Below are positions 44,543-54,200 of a stretch of 64,000 bases of DNA, piece after piece (the first letter of the stretch is position 1; every line of letters starts with the position of its first letter). The position numbers and the translations under genes are program-made. The stretch comes from JALZUE01 sp051251725. GTDB lineage: Bacteria; Pseudomonadota; Gammaproteobacteria; Enterobacterales; Alteromonadaceae. The DNA lies in contig JBPOFN010000024.1 in NCBI GenBank assembly GCA_051251725.1, forward strand, positions 3,186 to 67,185, in the 5' to 3' direction. The notes under the pieces are model-generated. The model was given only the letters and a program-made list of their open reading frames with translations, was not told the DNA's origin and did no database searches.

Positions 44543-45409
44543 TTACCAACCAAAATATAAGTAACACAAAGCAAAAATAGGTGCTGTTGCGGTTAAGCTG
44601 TCAATGCGATCTAAGATGCCGCCATGACCTGGTAATATAGTGCCACTGTCTTTTACGCCCGCTTGGCGCTTAAACATACTTTCATTTAAGTCACCTAAAA
44701 CTGAAATAGTGGTGATCACAAAAGTAATCGCAATCGCGGTTAAATACTGCTGACTTTGCCATTCAATGATAAAACCTAAAATTGACACCATAATACAGGC
44801 GCAAATAGTACCACCGAGGAAACCTTCAATGGTTTTTCCTGGGCTCACATTCGGTAAAAGCTTTCTTTTGCCTAATGATTTACCAACAAAATAAGCGCCA
44901 ACATCAGCACTCCAAACCAGTAAAAATAAGAACATGATCAATTGTGCGCCGTGATAAGTGCTCTCGGCATATTCATGACTTCTTAACACCATAAATGCTA
45001 ACCAAGTCGGCAACAGCGTTAACCAACCAAACACACCTCTGACCGAGCGATGGCTCGACCAAAAACGACTACAACGCGGATAGACATAAGTAAGAAAAGC
45101 AGAAAAACACCACCAAGCGACTGCAAGCCACAATATATATTCAACATTGTCACTTAACACACCGGTTTCTACCCAGAGCTCATTCGGTGGTAAAACCGTC
45201 CATAAGCCGGCAAGAATGGCTATATTAGATAAGACAAAGGCACTTCTTCGGCCAATTGAGTTAAATCCCATTAATGGGCCCCATTCCCATGCACCGATTG
45301 CGATAAGAATAACTAACATCAGGGCAAAATAACTTAACGGCAAATAAAATATTGCAAAAATAGTTGCCGGCGCTAGTACTAAGGCGGTTAACACTCTTTT
45401 AATTAACAA
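44543..45409 (-). CDS. cdsA: Phosphatidate cytidylyltransferase
   Basis: Integral membrane enzyme that makes CDP-diacylglycerol for phospholipid synthesis. 288 residues with multiple membrane helices and the CDS signature near the C-terminus (SVLGDLNESMFKRQAGVKDS then LPGHGGILDRIDSL). The start appears to be a TTG at 45407-45409 with AAGGATTA upstream. It lies 23 bp after uppS. Confidence 0.96.
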   Translation of the reverse strand: MLIKRVLTALVLAPATIFAIFYLPLSYFALMLVILIAIGAWEWGPLMGFNSIGRRSAFVLSNIAILAGLWTVLPPNELWVETGVLSDNVEYILWLAVAWWCFSAFLTYVYPRCSRFWSSHRSVRGVFGWLTLLPTWLAFMVLRSHEYAESTYHGAQLIMFLFLLVWSADVGAYFVGKSLGKRKLLPNVSPGKTIEGFLGGTICACIMVSILGFIIEWQSQQYLTAIAITFVITTISVLGDLNESMFKRQAGVKDSGTILPGHGGILDRIDSLTATAPIFALCYLYFGW

Positions 45410-45432
45410 AAGTAATCCTTTTATAAACTTTT

Positions 45433-46209
45433 TTAGTTATTATTATTTTCTTTGACTTGTTCACCTGTTTTACCAAACCGACGTTCACGTTGTTTAAACG
45501 TTGCCATTGCTTTAATAAATTGTGCTTCATTAAAGTCTGGCCATAATATATCGGTAAAATAAAACTCGGCATAAGCCGCTTGCCATAATAAGAAATTACT
45601 AATTCGAAAATCCCCCCCGGTACGAATTAATAAATCTAGCTCTGGCAAACCATACAAACTAGTTTCTTGATCTAGTGTGGTTTCATTAATATCATCTATG
45701 GCTAAGTCATTAGCTAACACTTTTATTGCTAACTTTTTAGCCGCATCAGCAATATCCCAACGACCGCCGTAATTAGCCGCAACCGATAACACTAAACCTT
45801 TATTGTCTTTGGTTAACGCTTCAGCATTACTAATTTTGACCTGTAATTTATCAGAAAAACGACTAACATCGCCAATTACTTGAAAACGAATATTATTTTT
45901 ATGTAAACGCTTAACTTCACGCGTTAAGACAAACATAAATAAATCCATTAAGACACTGACTTCTTTTTCAGGTCGACGCCAATTTTCACTGCTAAAAGCA
46001 AATAATGTCAGGGCTTTAACCCCTTTTTCTCGCGCAACTTTTACAGCGTTACGAACGGATTCAACACCTTCTTTATGACCGACAACCCGTGTTTTACCAC
46101 GTTGTTGCGCCCAGCGTCCATTACCATCCATAATAATCGCGACGTGTTGAGGAATAGCTATATTTTGTTGCTCTTCATTAATAGCTAAATGGTCATTTTT
46201 TTCTGTCAT
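45433..46209 (-). CDS. uppS: (2E,6E)-farnesyl-diphosphate-specific ditrans,polycis-undecaprenyl-diphosphate synthase
   Basis: Builds the C55 undecaprenyl carrier for peptidoglycan and O-antigen. 258 residues with the catalytic aspartate D28 in IIMDGNGRWAQQRGK, then LFAFSSENWRRP and the C-terminal LLIRTGGDFRISNFLLWQ. I chose the ATG at 46207-46209; upstream in-frame sequence overlaps the terminator hairpin after frr. Confidence 0.96.
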   Translation of the reverse strand: MTEKNDHLAINEEQQNIAIPQHVAIIMDGNGRWAQQRGKTRVVGHKEGVESVRNAVKVAREKGVKALTLFAFSSENWRRPEKEVSVLMDLFMFVLTREVKRLHKNNIRFQVIGDVSRFSDKLQVKISNAEALTKDNKGLVLSVAANYGGRWDIADAAKKLAIKVLANDLAIDDINETTLDQETSLYGLPELDLLIRTGGDFRISNFLLWQAAYAEFYFTDILWPDFNEAQFIKAMATFKQRERRFGKTGEQVKENNNN

Positions 46210-46239
46210 AACGCTTATATTACCAGCAGATATAATACA

Positions 46240-46278
46240 CAAAAACGCCGCAAAATTTATTTACGGCGTTTTTTTAAT
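46240..46278 (-). terminator. Terminator or attenuator between frr and uppS
   Basis: Stem AACGCCG (46244-46250) / CGGCGTT (46264-46270) with a 13-base loop, followed on the minus strand by TTTTT. It suggests partial uncoupling of the rpsB-tsf-pyrH-frr translation genes from the envelope genes. Confidence 0.75.
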
Positions 46279-46290
46279 GAAAGTGGAAAA

Positions 46291-46848
46291 TTAAATTTCC
46301 ATTAACTCTTTTTCTTTTTCGGCAAGAATTGCGTCAACTTGTTTAACAAATACATCAGTAATTTGTTGTACTTCGTCTTCAGCTTGATGCATTTCATCAT
46401 CGCTGATGTCTTTATCTTTGTTTAAGTTTTTAAGATCAGAATTAGCATCTCGGCGGATATTACGAATCGCCACTTTGCTGTTTTCAGATTCACCACGTAC
46501 CACTTTCACTAAATCTTTACGACGTTCTTCTGTTAGTGGCGGTAATGGAATACGAATTAACGTACCTTGCGAAGAAGGGTTTAAACCTAAATCTGATGAA
46601 AGAATCGCTTTTTCAACAGCGCCAATCATGCCCTTGTCGAAAACAGTAACCGCTAACGTTCTAGCATCTGGTACCGAAACATTACCCACTTGGTTTAATG
46701 GTGTATCCATACCATAATAAGCGACAGTAATGTTGTCTAATAAAGAAGGATGGGCACGCCCTGTTCTTACTTTATTTAAATTTGTTCTTAATGATTCAAT
46801 ACTTTTGCCCATACGTTCTTGGGCGCTTTCTTTAATTTCGTTTATCAC
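46291..46848 (-). CDS. frr: Ribosome-recycling factor
   Basis: Splits post-termination ribosomes with EF-G. 185 residues of the three-helix-bundle type, with RTGRAHPSLLDNITV near the N-terminus and LTEERRKDLVKVVRGESE in the middle. The start is a GTG (46846-46848), supported by alignment of the translated start with other RRFs and by AAGGA upstream. It lies 46 bp after pyrH. Confidence 0.97.
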   Translation of the reverse strand: MINEIKESAQERMGKSIESLRTNLNKVRTGRAHPSLLDNITVAYYGMDTPLNQVGNVSVPDARTLAVTVFDKGMIGAVEKAILSSDLGLNPSSQGTLIRIPLPPLTEERRKDLVKVVRGESENSKVAIRNIRRDANSDLKNLNKDKDISDDEMHQAEDEVQQITDVFVKQVDAILAEKEKELMEI

Positions 46849-46894
46849 GACTCAATTCCTTACACGTTAAATTTATTAAGAAAATTTACTTACC

Positions 46895-47641
46895 TTAGAG
46901 TTTGGCAAGATTTTCTTCGTGGTCTATTGTTGTACCTTCACTGTTACCCATGATAACTGATTTTAAAGCACCTGGTTTATTCATATTAAAAACTCGGATC
47001 GGCATATTGTGATCACGAGCTAGAGTAAAGGCGGCTAAGTCCATTACTTTTAGTTCTTTTTCAAGCACATCTTGATAGGTTAAATGACTATATAATTCAG
47101 CTTCTGGATTTTTAACCGGATCCGCTGAATAAATACCATCAACTTTTGTTGCTTTTAAAACAACATCTGCTTGAATTTCAATACCGCGTAAACAGGCAGC
47201 AGAATCAGTAGTAAAAAATGGGTTACCTGTGCCAGCACTGAAAATTACTACTCGGCCAGACTTTAATAAACTGATAGCTTCAGCCCAGTTATAAGTATCA
47301 CTTACACCCGCTAAATCAATTGCCGACATTAAACGAGCATTTACAAAGGCACGGTGTAATGCATCACGCATTGCCAAGCCATTCATCACAGTTGCTAACA
47401 TTCCCATTTGGTCGCCAACAACGCGATTCATGCCAGCTTCAGCTAAACCAGCGCCACGGAATAAATTCCCACCACCAATCACTAAGCCTACTTGGATGCC
47501 CATTTCCACCAATTCTTTGATTTCTTGTGCCATGCGATCTAACACTTTCGGGTCGATACCAAAACTTTCTTCACCCATCAGGGCTTCGCCACTAAGTTTA
47601 AGAAGAATGCGACGATATGTAGGTTTAAGGTTGGTGCTCAT
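46895..47641 (-). CDS. pyrH: Uridylate kinase
   Basis: Phosphorylates UMP to UDP; hexameric, GTP-activated and UTP-inhibited in relatives. 248 residues of the amino-acid-kinase fold with RILLKLSGEALMG, GLVIGGGNLFRG, and FSAGTGNPFFTTDSAA. It lies between tsf (about 220 bp, with a terminator between) and frr. Confidence 0.97.
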   Translation of the reverse strand: MSTNLKPTYRRILLKLSGEALMGEESFGIDPKVLDRMAQEIKELVEMGIQVGLVIGGGNLFRGAGLAEAGMNRVVGDQMGMLATVMNGLAMRDALHRAFVNARLMSAIDLAGVSDTYNWAEAISLLKSGRVVIFSAGTGNPFFTTDSAACLRGIEIQADVVLKATKVDGIYSADPVKNPEAELYSHLTYQDVLEKELKVMDLAAFTLARDHNMPIRVFNMNKPGALKSVIMGNSEGTTIDHEENLAKL

Positions 47642-47815
47642 AAAAACAATCCTGTAGATGAAAAATAGCCGAGACCAAATTTGGCCGCGGCTATTTTAAT
47701 ACGTTTAGCCGCTTCACGAAAGCTTAAACTGAAAAAAGTCGTTTTTTATCTTTTTTGTTTAAAAATCAGCCATCAATGAACACACGTTATTATTGCAGTT
47801 ATTTTATGCCGGCAA

Positions 47816-47850
47816 AAAAAAACGCTTCTAAAGTAGAAGCGTTTTTTTAA
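47816..47850 (-). terminator. Terminator after tsf
   Basis: Perfect 10-bp stem AACGCTTCTA (47821-47830) / TAGAAGCGTT (47834-47843) flanked by A- and T-runs on both sides. It separates rpsB-tsf from pyrH. The remaining 175 bp up to pyrH hold no visible gene and should include a pyrH promoter. Confidence 0.92.
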
Positions 47851-47864
47851 AATAATTTAAATTT

Positions 47865-48713
47865 TTATGCTTTAGCAGCAGCTAATTGAGCTTCTACTTC
47901 AGCAGCAAAATTTTCTTCTTTCTTCTCGATACCTTCACCAACTTCTAAACGTACGAAGCTAGCTACAGTTAAGCCTTTCTCTTTTAAGATTTCAGCAACT
48001 GTTTTCTTAGGTTCCATAATGAAAGCTTGACCTGTTAAAGAAACTTCACCAGTGAATTTCTTCATACGGCCAGTCACCATTTTTTCAGCGATTTCTTGAG
48101 GCTTGCCTTCATTCATCGCGATTTCAATTTGGATAGACTTTTCTTTTTCAACAACGTCAGCAGGAACATCAGCAGGAGTTACATACTCAGGCTTGCTAGC
48201 TGCAACGTGCATAGCAATATGCTTAAGAGCTTCAGCATCACCTTCACCAGCAACAACAACACCGATAGAACCACCGTGACTGTATGAAGCTAAAGCCGTA
48301 CCTTCAACATATTCAACACGACGTACATTGATGTTTTCACCAATTTTTGTCACTAACGCAATACGCTTTTCTTCGAATTGAGCTTGTAAGTCAGCAATTC
48401 CAACTTTTGCAGCAACTGCAGCTTCAGCAACTTCATTAGCAAATGCTAAAAAGTTATTATCTTTCGCTACGAAATCAGTTTGACAGTTCACTTCAACTAA
48501 CGCGGCAACAGTACCTGCAGTTTTAATGATAATCGCGCCTTCAGCAGCAATGTTACCAGCTTTTTTAGCTGCTTTTGCTTGGCCTGATTTACGCATATTT
48601 TCAATTGCTAACTCGATATCACCGTCAGTTTCTTGTAATGCTTTTTTACAATCCATCATGCCCGCGCCAGTGCGGTCACGAAGTTCTTTAACTTGCTTAG
48701 CAGAAATTGCCAT
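47865..48713 (-). CDS. tsf: Translation elongation factor Ts
   Basis: Nucleotide exchange factor for EF-Tu. 282 residues with the UBA-like N-terminus (VKELRDRTGAGMMDCKKAL), the TDFVAKD motif and a C-terminal dimerisation part. It follows rpsB by about 100 bp on the same strand. Confidence 0.98.
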   Translation of the reverse strand: MAISAKQVKELRDRTGAGMMDCKKALQETDGDIELAIENMRKSGQAKAAKKAGNIAAEGAIIIKTAGTVAALVEVNCQTDFVAKDNNFLAFANEVAEAAVAAKVGIADLQAQFEEKRIALVTKIGENINVRRVEYVEGTALASYSHGGSIGVVVAGEGDAEALKHIAMHVAASKPEYVTPADVPADVVEKEKSIQIEIAMNEGKPQEIAEKMVTGRMKKFTGEVSLTGQAFIMEPKKTVAEILKEKGLTVASFVRLEVGEGIEKKEENFAAEVEAQLAAAKA

Positions 48714-48811
48714 CAGTTAATTCCTCAAATTTTTAGACAAAATTAAACAAGCTTGGCACTTTTCAATCAATGAAAAACACCAAGCCAATATTATTTAGAG
48801 CTAAGTATTAA

Positions 48812-49540
48812 TTACTCAGCTTCAACAAAACCGTCTTTTTCAGCTTGTACTGAGATGTTTTGCTCGCGGCCTTCTAAAGCAGAGTTCGCAGCTGAATCTA
48901 AGTATAAAGTGATAGCACGGATTGCATCATCGTTACCTGGTACGATGTAATCAACACCGTCAGGGTTTGAGTTTGTATCAACAACAGCGATAACTGGAAT
49001 ACCTAAGTTATTCGCTTCTTTAATAGCAATATGTTCGTGATCAGCATCAATAACAAAAATAGCGTCTGGTAAGCCGCCCATGTTTTTAATTCCGCCTAAG
49101 CTTTTTTCAAGCTTATCCATTTCACGAGTACGCATTAAAGCTTCTTTTTTAGTTAATGCATCAAAAGTACCGTCAGTGCTTTGTGATTCAAGATCTTTTA
49201 AACGCTTGATAGATTGACGAACTGTTTTCCAGTTAGTCAACATACCACCTAACCAACGGTGGTTAACGTAGAATTGGTCACTTTTAAGTGCTGCTTCTTT
49301 GATTGCATCACTCGCGGCACGCTTAGTACCAACGAATAAAATTTTACCTTTTTTAGCAGATACACCTGATAAGAAAGCTAAAGCTTCGTTGAACATAGGA
49401 ACAGTTTGTTCTAAGTTGATGATATGAACTTTGTCACGAGCACCAAAAATGTATGATTTCATTTTTGGGTTCCAGTAACGAGTTTTGTGACCGAAATGAA
49501 CACCTGCTTTAAGCATGTCGCGCATAGAAACGTTTGGCAT
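48812..49540 (-). CDS. rpsB: 30S ribosomal protein S2
   Basis: Small-subunit ribosomal protein. 242 residues starting MPNVSMRDMLKAGVHFGHKT, with the SLGGIKNMGGLPD and IPVIAVVDTNSNPDG signatures. The ATG at 49538-49540 has a strong AAGGA 9 bases upstream; a longer in-frame extension is not needed. Confidence 0.98.
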   Translation of the reverse strand: MPNVSMRDMLKAGVHFGHKTRYWNPKMKSYIFGARDKVHIINLEQTVPMFNEALAFLSGVSAKKGKILFVGTKRAASDAIKEAALKSDQFYVNHRWLGGMLTNWKTVRQSIKRLKDLESQSTDGTFDALTKKEALMRTREMDKLEKSLGGIKNMGGLPDAIFVIDADHEHIAIKEANNLGIPVIAVVDTNSNPDGVDYIVPGNDDAIRAITLYLDSAANSALEGREQNISVQAEKDGFVEAE

Positions 49541-49640
49541 AATATTTTCCTTGGGGGTTAAGCGTTCATACACCCAATATACTCGACTCTTTTATTGCAT
49601 TTAACATGCTGAGCACCCCGGTATATCTTTCTAAGATGTA
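49541..49640 (-). promoter_or_regulatory. Candidate structured rpsB leader (S2 autoregulation)
   Basis: On the minus strand the leader can form a small hairpin GCAT-GTTAA-ATGC (49597-49609), and TTGGG (49573-49577) can pair with CCCAA (49551-49555) directly beside and partly into the AAGGA ribosome site. In gammaproteobacteria S2 represses rpsB-tsf through a leader structure; this could be the equivalent. The folding was done by eye. Confidence 0.4.
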
Positions 49641-49979
49641 TGTGAGATTATAAAAATACGGTTGATATTTCATTAAATTACAACCGTAATACTTGTCGCT
49701 AATCTACTACCTGACTCCTAAATAAAACCAATACTTAAGATTAACTCCCAACTATTGCCGTTAATTCAAGACGCACAAGCACAGATTTAGCGGCGCACTT
49801 TATACCATATCGCTTAGCTTTTAACCAGTAAATTTTTAACAATAAAATTAACTTTTTCGCTGCTATAAGTTCTTTCTTGTTAGTTTAAGTGCTAAAATTC
49901 TCGGCAATTTTATATCGTTATCATCGTTCATTTGTATTTCACCTTTCTTTTATATAAATGACATCAATTAGGACACAAA
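49641..49979. other. Divergent non-coding region between rpsB and the DsbA-family gene
   Basis: About 340 bp, A+T-rich. No RNA gene or convincing frame was found. It should contain the rpsB promoter (minus) and the promoter of the plus-strand gene at 49980. Confidence 0.5.
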
Positions 49980-50585
49980 ATGCACGCTGAGTTATTTTTT
50001 ATCTACGACAGTCATTGCCCATGGAGTTACGCTGCCACACAACTCGTCAATGAACTAGCGAGTGCGTATCCAAAAATGAAAATTCACTTTTGGCACGGCG
50101 CTTATTTTGAAGGTGATGACGGCATTAATATTAAACAAACGCAAACCGTCAAACAAATGAGCAACCTTAGCTTTTCTGATCACTATCACGCGATTCAAGA
50201 ACAACCAAAAGACTCAACCTTAGCTGCCAATGTATTAGCCTGGGCCGATAAAAAAGCAGCAAGTGCTTGTTTGCCGTTATTAAATGCAATGCAAGCCGCG
50301 CATTTTCAGCAAGGTCTTAAACTAGAATCGGCTGATGAGATCACGGCAATAACCGACGCACTTAAATTATCACCGCCAAGTAAAGCATTGACCTTAGAAA
50401 AATTAACTAAAGATGCTGAACATAACTTGCATGAAATATTTGAGATGCAAGATATCATCAACACCAAGGCGATCCCTGCTTTGTTATTAGCGGTCAACGA
50501 CAATTTAATATTACTTAACCATAATCTTTATCTTGCTGAGCCTTCTGCCATTGTTAAAGCGGTTGAATTAGAATTAAATAATTAA
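49980..50585 (+). CDS. DsbA-family thioredoxin-fold protein
   Basis: 201 residues, cytoplasmic (no signal peptide). Thioredoxin-fold start LFFIYDSHCPWSYAATQL carries CPWS, in which only one redox cysteine remains (CxxS), and a cis-proline region TKAIPALLLAVND lies near the C-terminus. This resembles 2-hydroxychromene-2-carboxylate isomerase/FrnE-like members rather than a disulfide oxidase. It could be a glutathione- or thiol-linked isomerase or a disulfide-handling protein; the substrate cannot be told. AGGACACAAA precedes the ATG. Confidence 0.8.
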   Translation: MHAELFFIYDSHCPWSYAATQLVNELASAYPKMKIHFWHGAYFEGDDGINIKQTQTVKQMSNLSFSDHYHAIQEQPKDSTLAANVLAWADKKAASACLPLLNAMQAAHFQQGLKLESADEITAITDALKLSPPSKALTLEKLTKDAEHNLHEIFEMQDIINTKAIPALLLAVNDNLILLNHNLYLAEPSAIVKAVELELNN

Positions 50586-50710
50586 ATATCGTTATTTCAA
50601 TAAAGCGCTGCTGCGTAGCCCAACATTGGGAATAACCGTAAAAACATGTAAAATAGCGGCGATATAACTTTATTAAAGTAAATAACGACTTAAAGAGTAT
50701 TAAAAATTAA

Positions 50711-51499
50711 ATGACTATCACGATAAAAACTGACGATGAAATAGAGAAAATGCGTATTGCTGGCCAATTAGCCGCTGACGTACTTGAAATGATCGAACCG
50801 CAAGTAAAAGCAGGTATTACAACTAACGAGCTCGATGCTATTTGTGCCGAATATACCGAAAAAGTACAAAACGCTATTTCAGCGCCGTTAAATTATCATG
50901 GGTTTCCTAAGTCTATTTGTACTTCAATTAACTTTGTTGTCTGTCACGGAATTCCTGATGACACCGTTTTAAAAGATGGTGACATTATTAATATAGATAT
51001 CACAGTAATCAAAGACGGTTACCACGGTGATACCAGTAAAATGTTTTTAATTGGTGATGTCAGCGCAGAAGATCGCCGTTTATGTCGTATCACCCAAGAA
51101 GCTTTATACATGGGCTTAAAAAAAGTAAAAGCCGGTAATACCTTTGGTGAAATTGGCTCTGCCATTCATAAGTTTATTAAAAAATCTGGCCGTTTTGGTA
51201 TCGTTAAAGAATTCTGTGGTCATGGTATCGGTGCAGTTTTCCATGAAGAACCACAAATCGTTCATTATAAAAACAATGATAAAACTAAAATGGTTGAAGG
51301 TATGTGTTTTACCATCGAACCTATGATCAATGCGGGCAAGTCAGGCACGATTGTCGATAAAGAAGATGGCTGGACAGTTTACACCTCAGATAGAAAAAAC
51401 TCAGCGCAGTATGAACATACTATTGTAGTAACAAAAACCGGCTGTGAAATTCTGACGTTAAGAAAAGAAGAAACACTGCCGCGCATTTTACAAAACTAA
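50711..51499 (+). CDS. map: Type I methionine aminopeptidase
   Basis: Removes the N-terminal methionine from nascent proteins. 262 residues with the five metal ligands in place: D96, D107, H171, E203 and E235, plus H79 in VCHGIPDD. It is divergent from rpsB, as in E. coli, though one gene (DsbA family) is inserted between. It precedes glnD by 46 bp. Confidence 0.97.
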   Translation: MTITIKTDDEIEKMRIAGQLAADVLEMIEPQVKAGITTNELDAICAEYTEKVQNAISAPLNYHGFPKSICTSINFVVCHGIPDDTVLKDGDIINIDITVIKDGYHGDTSKMFLIGDVSAEDRRLCRITQEALYMGLKKVKAGNTFGEIGSAIHKFIKKSGRFGIVKEFCGHGIGAVFHEEPQIVHYKNNDKTKMVEGMCFTIEPMINAGKSGTIVDKEDGWTVYTSDRKNSAQYEHTIVVTKTGCEILTLRKEETLPRILQN

Positions 51500-51545
51500 C
51501 AATACGCCACTACCGTCAGCCATAGGCCATAAATAGACCCAATAT

Positions 51546-54161
51546 ATGCAATATATTATTCCTGAGCAGTTTTACGAGCCCTTAGCAATTACTGCTGAGC
51601 CATTAACCAGTGCAGATATTTGCCAGTTAACTGAAGGCTTTAAATTGTGGTTAAAAGATGAGTTCGAAAATGCCGATATGGAAGTATTGGTTAATGCGCG
51701 GGCACAATATGTCGATTTAATATTGTCAAAACTTTGGTGTCAGCATCAATTAGATGAAAGTCCAATCAGTTTACTTGCCGTTGGTGGATATGGCCGCGGC
51801 GAGTTACACCCTTATTCTGATGTTGATATTCTGTTATTAACACCTGATGAAGTTGATAAATCACAAGAAGAAAGGATGTGTGCTTTTATCACGCAACTTT
51901 GGGATGTGCGTTTAGATATAGGTTCAAGTGTTCGCTGTATTAAAGAATGTATCGAGCAAGGGAAAAAAGACGTTACTATTGCCACTAACTTATTAGAAAT
52001 GCGCTTAGTTTGCGGTAACCCAATATTAGCTGAGCAATTGCATAATTTAGTATTTCATGACGGGTTATGGACTTCAAAAGATTTTTTTATTGCCAAACGT
52101 GACGAACAAATTAATCGCCACAAGCAATACCTCGGCGCTTCATATACTTTAGAGCCAAATTTAAAAGCTAACCCTGGTGGCTTGCGTGATATTCAAACTT
52201 TAGCTTGGGTTGCAAAACGCCATTTTAAAACAGATTCACTGGAAGAATTAGTGCGCTATAACTATCTTTCACGTAATGAGCTATTTGAACTGTTAGAGTG
52301 TCAAGATTACCTGTGGCAAATGCGCTTTGCTTTACATTATGTCGCTGGTCGCAGTGAAAATCGTTTATTGTTTGATCACCAAGCCGGTGTTGCCGCGATG
52401 ATGGGTTTTGGCGATCAAGGCAAAGTCATGGTTGAGCGTATGATGAAACGCTTCTTTCGAACCATTGCACGTGTTAACGAATTAAACCGCATGCTGTTAC
52501 AGCATTTTGAAGCGGATATTTTATTGGAAGAAACGCCGGTTGAAATAGTAATAGATGATGACTTTGTTATTAGTAACGGCTTATTAAAAACCACCAATAA
52601 ACGCGTATTTTTAAGACATACCAAATTATTAGAAGTTTTCTTGATCATCGCTCAGCGCGAAGACATCAAAGGTTTTCATGTAAGTACATTACGGCTATTA
52701 AGAAACGCTCGTCGTCGCCTCGTTTCACGTTTAAACGAATTTACTCAATGCCGTAAAATATTTATGGATATTATCAAGCATCCGCGCGGTTTAGGTTTAG
52801 CTTTCTCGCTGATGCATCGCCAAAGTATTTTAGCGTCATATTTACCTGAGTGGCGACAAATTGTCGGACAAATGCAATTTGATTTATTTCACGCCTACTC
52901 GGTTGATGAACACAGTTACCGATTAATTAAAAACCTCTACCGTTTTAGTAAACCAGAACACAGCGATGAATATCCACTTTGTAGTAAAATTATCCAGCGG
53001 TTACGTAAACCAGAAATTTTATATTTAGCCGGTATCTTTCATGATATTGCAAAAGGTCGCGGTGGCGATCACGCCAAACTCGGTGCTAAAGATGCGCTCA
53101 CGTTTGCTAAAGCCCATGACATCAATGATCACGACGGTAAGTTAATGTCATGGTTGGTACTTGAACATTTAACTATGTCAGTTACCGCTCAGCGCAAAGA
53201 TATCTCTGACGAAAAAGTAATTAAAGATTTTGCTGAAAAAGTCCGAGATGAAGACAGGTTAGATCACCTCTATTGTTTAACCGTTGCCGATATGCGCGCA
53301 ACCAATGAAAGTTTATGGAATAGCTGGAAAGCCAACCTGTTACAAGAGCTTTATTACGCCACCAAACGCGCATTACGTCGCGGCTTAGAAAAACCTGTTG
53401 GCTTGCGTTCAAAAATTCGTGAAAACAAGCAAAGTGCCGTTGAACTATTATTAAGTCACGGCATTGAACAAGAGCAAATAGATAAAACCTGGCAACATTT
53501 CAAAGCCGATTATTTCCTTCGTCATACGCCGATGCAAATGGATTGGCATTGCCGCAATATGTTAACTGCTGATATTAAAAAACCTATGGTGCTGATCAGT
53601 CCTAAACCGTATCGCGGTGGAACCGAAGTATTTGTTTACACTAAAGACAAACCTAACTTATTTTCATCAACTGTCGCCTTTCTTGGCACACGTAAGTTGT
53701 CAATTCACGACGCTAAAATTATTACCAGTAAAAATGGCTTTACTTTAAATACTTTTGTCGTCTTAGATCAGTTTGATAACCCGATCAATGATGAAGCTCG
53801 AGCACTTGATATTGCCGCAGCCTTGTCCAAAGCAATTAGTCATAACGAATTAAAAGCGGTGGCTGTTCAGCCTGTTTCCAAACGTTTAAAACAATTTAAA
53901 GTGCCAATCCAAATTAACTTTAGTCGAGCTAGTAGCAGTAAAAGAACCACGCTCGAGATTTCATCTCTCGATCGCCCTGGCCTGTTAGCCAGTATCGGTC
54001 AGGTTTTTAACGATTGTCATATTAATATTCATTCGGCTAAAATCACCACCTTTGGTGAACGCGCGGAAGATGTATTTACCATATCAAATAGCCAATACGA
54101 ACATTTAACAGAGCAAGAACAAAGCTTGCTTACTGAGCGCTTAAGCGCAGAAATAGATTAA
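51546..54161 (+). CDS. glnD: Bifunctional uridylyltransferase/uridylyl-removing enzyme GlnD
   Basis: Nitrogen sensor that adds or removes UMP on PII proteins in response to glutamine. 871 residues: nucleotidyltransferase domain with GGYGRGELHPYSDVD (80-94), an HD domain with IFHDIAKGRGGDH (near 497-509) for UMP removal, and two C-terminal ACT domains (near 680-760 and 790-871) for glutamine sensing. It is complete and in the conserved map-glnD-dapD order. Confidence 0.97.
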   Translation: MQYIIPEQFYEPLAITAEPLTSADICQLTEGFKLWLKDEFENADMEVLVNARAQYVDLILSKLWCQHQLDESPISLLAVGGYGRGELHPYSDVDILLLTPDEVDKSQEERMCAFITQLWDVRLDIGSSVRCIKECIEQGKKDVTIATNLLEMRLVCGNPILAEQLHNLVFHDGLWTSKDFFIAKRDEQINRHKQYLGASYTLEPNLKANPGGLRDIQTLAWVAKRHFKTDSLEELVRYNYLSRNELFELLECQDYLWQMRFALHYVAGRSENRLLFDHQAGVAAMMGFGDQGKVMVERMMKRFFRTIARVNELNRMLLQHFEADILLEETPVEIVIDDDFVISNGLLKTTNKRVFLRHTKLLEVFLIIAQREDIKGFHVSTLRLLRNARRRLVSRLNEFTQCRKIFMDIIKHPRGLGLAFSLMHRQSILASYLPEWRQIVGQMQFDLFHAYSVDEHSYRLIKNLYRFSKPEHSDEYPLCSKIIQRLRKPEILYLAGIFHDIAKGRGGDHAKLGAKDALTFAKAHDINDHDGKLMSWLVLEHLTMSVTAQRKDISDEKVIKDFAEKVRDEDRLDHLYCLTVADMRATNESLWNSWKANLLQELYYATKRALRRGLEKPVGLRSKIRENKQSAVELLLSHGIEQEQIDKTWQHFKADYFLRHTPMQMDWHCRNMLTADIKKPMVLISPKPYRGGTEVFVYTKDKPNLFSSTVAFLGTRKLSIHDAKIITSKNGFTLNTFVVLDQFDNPINDEARALDIAAALSKAISHNELKAVAVQPVSKRLKQFKVPIQINFSRASSSKRTTLEISSLDRPGLLASIGQVFNDCHINIHSAKITTFGERAEDVFTISNSQYEHLTEQEQSLLTERLSAEID

Positions 54162-54200
54162 TCAAATAAAGTCTCAAAATTTAACACTAGGAAAATTAAC

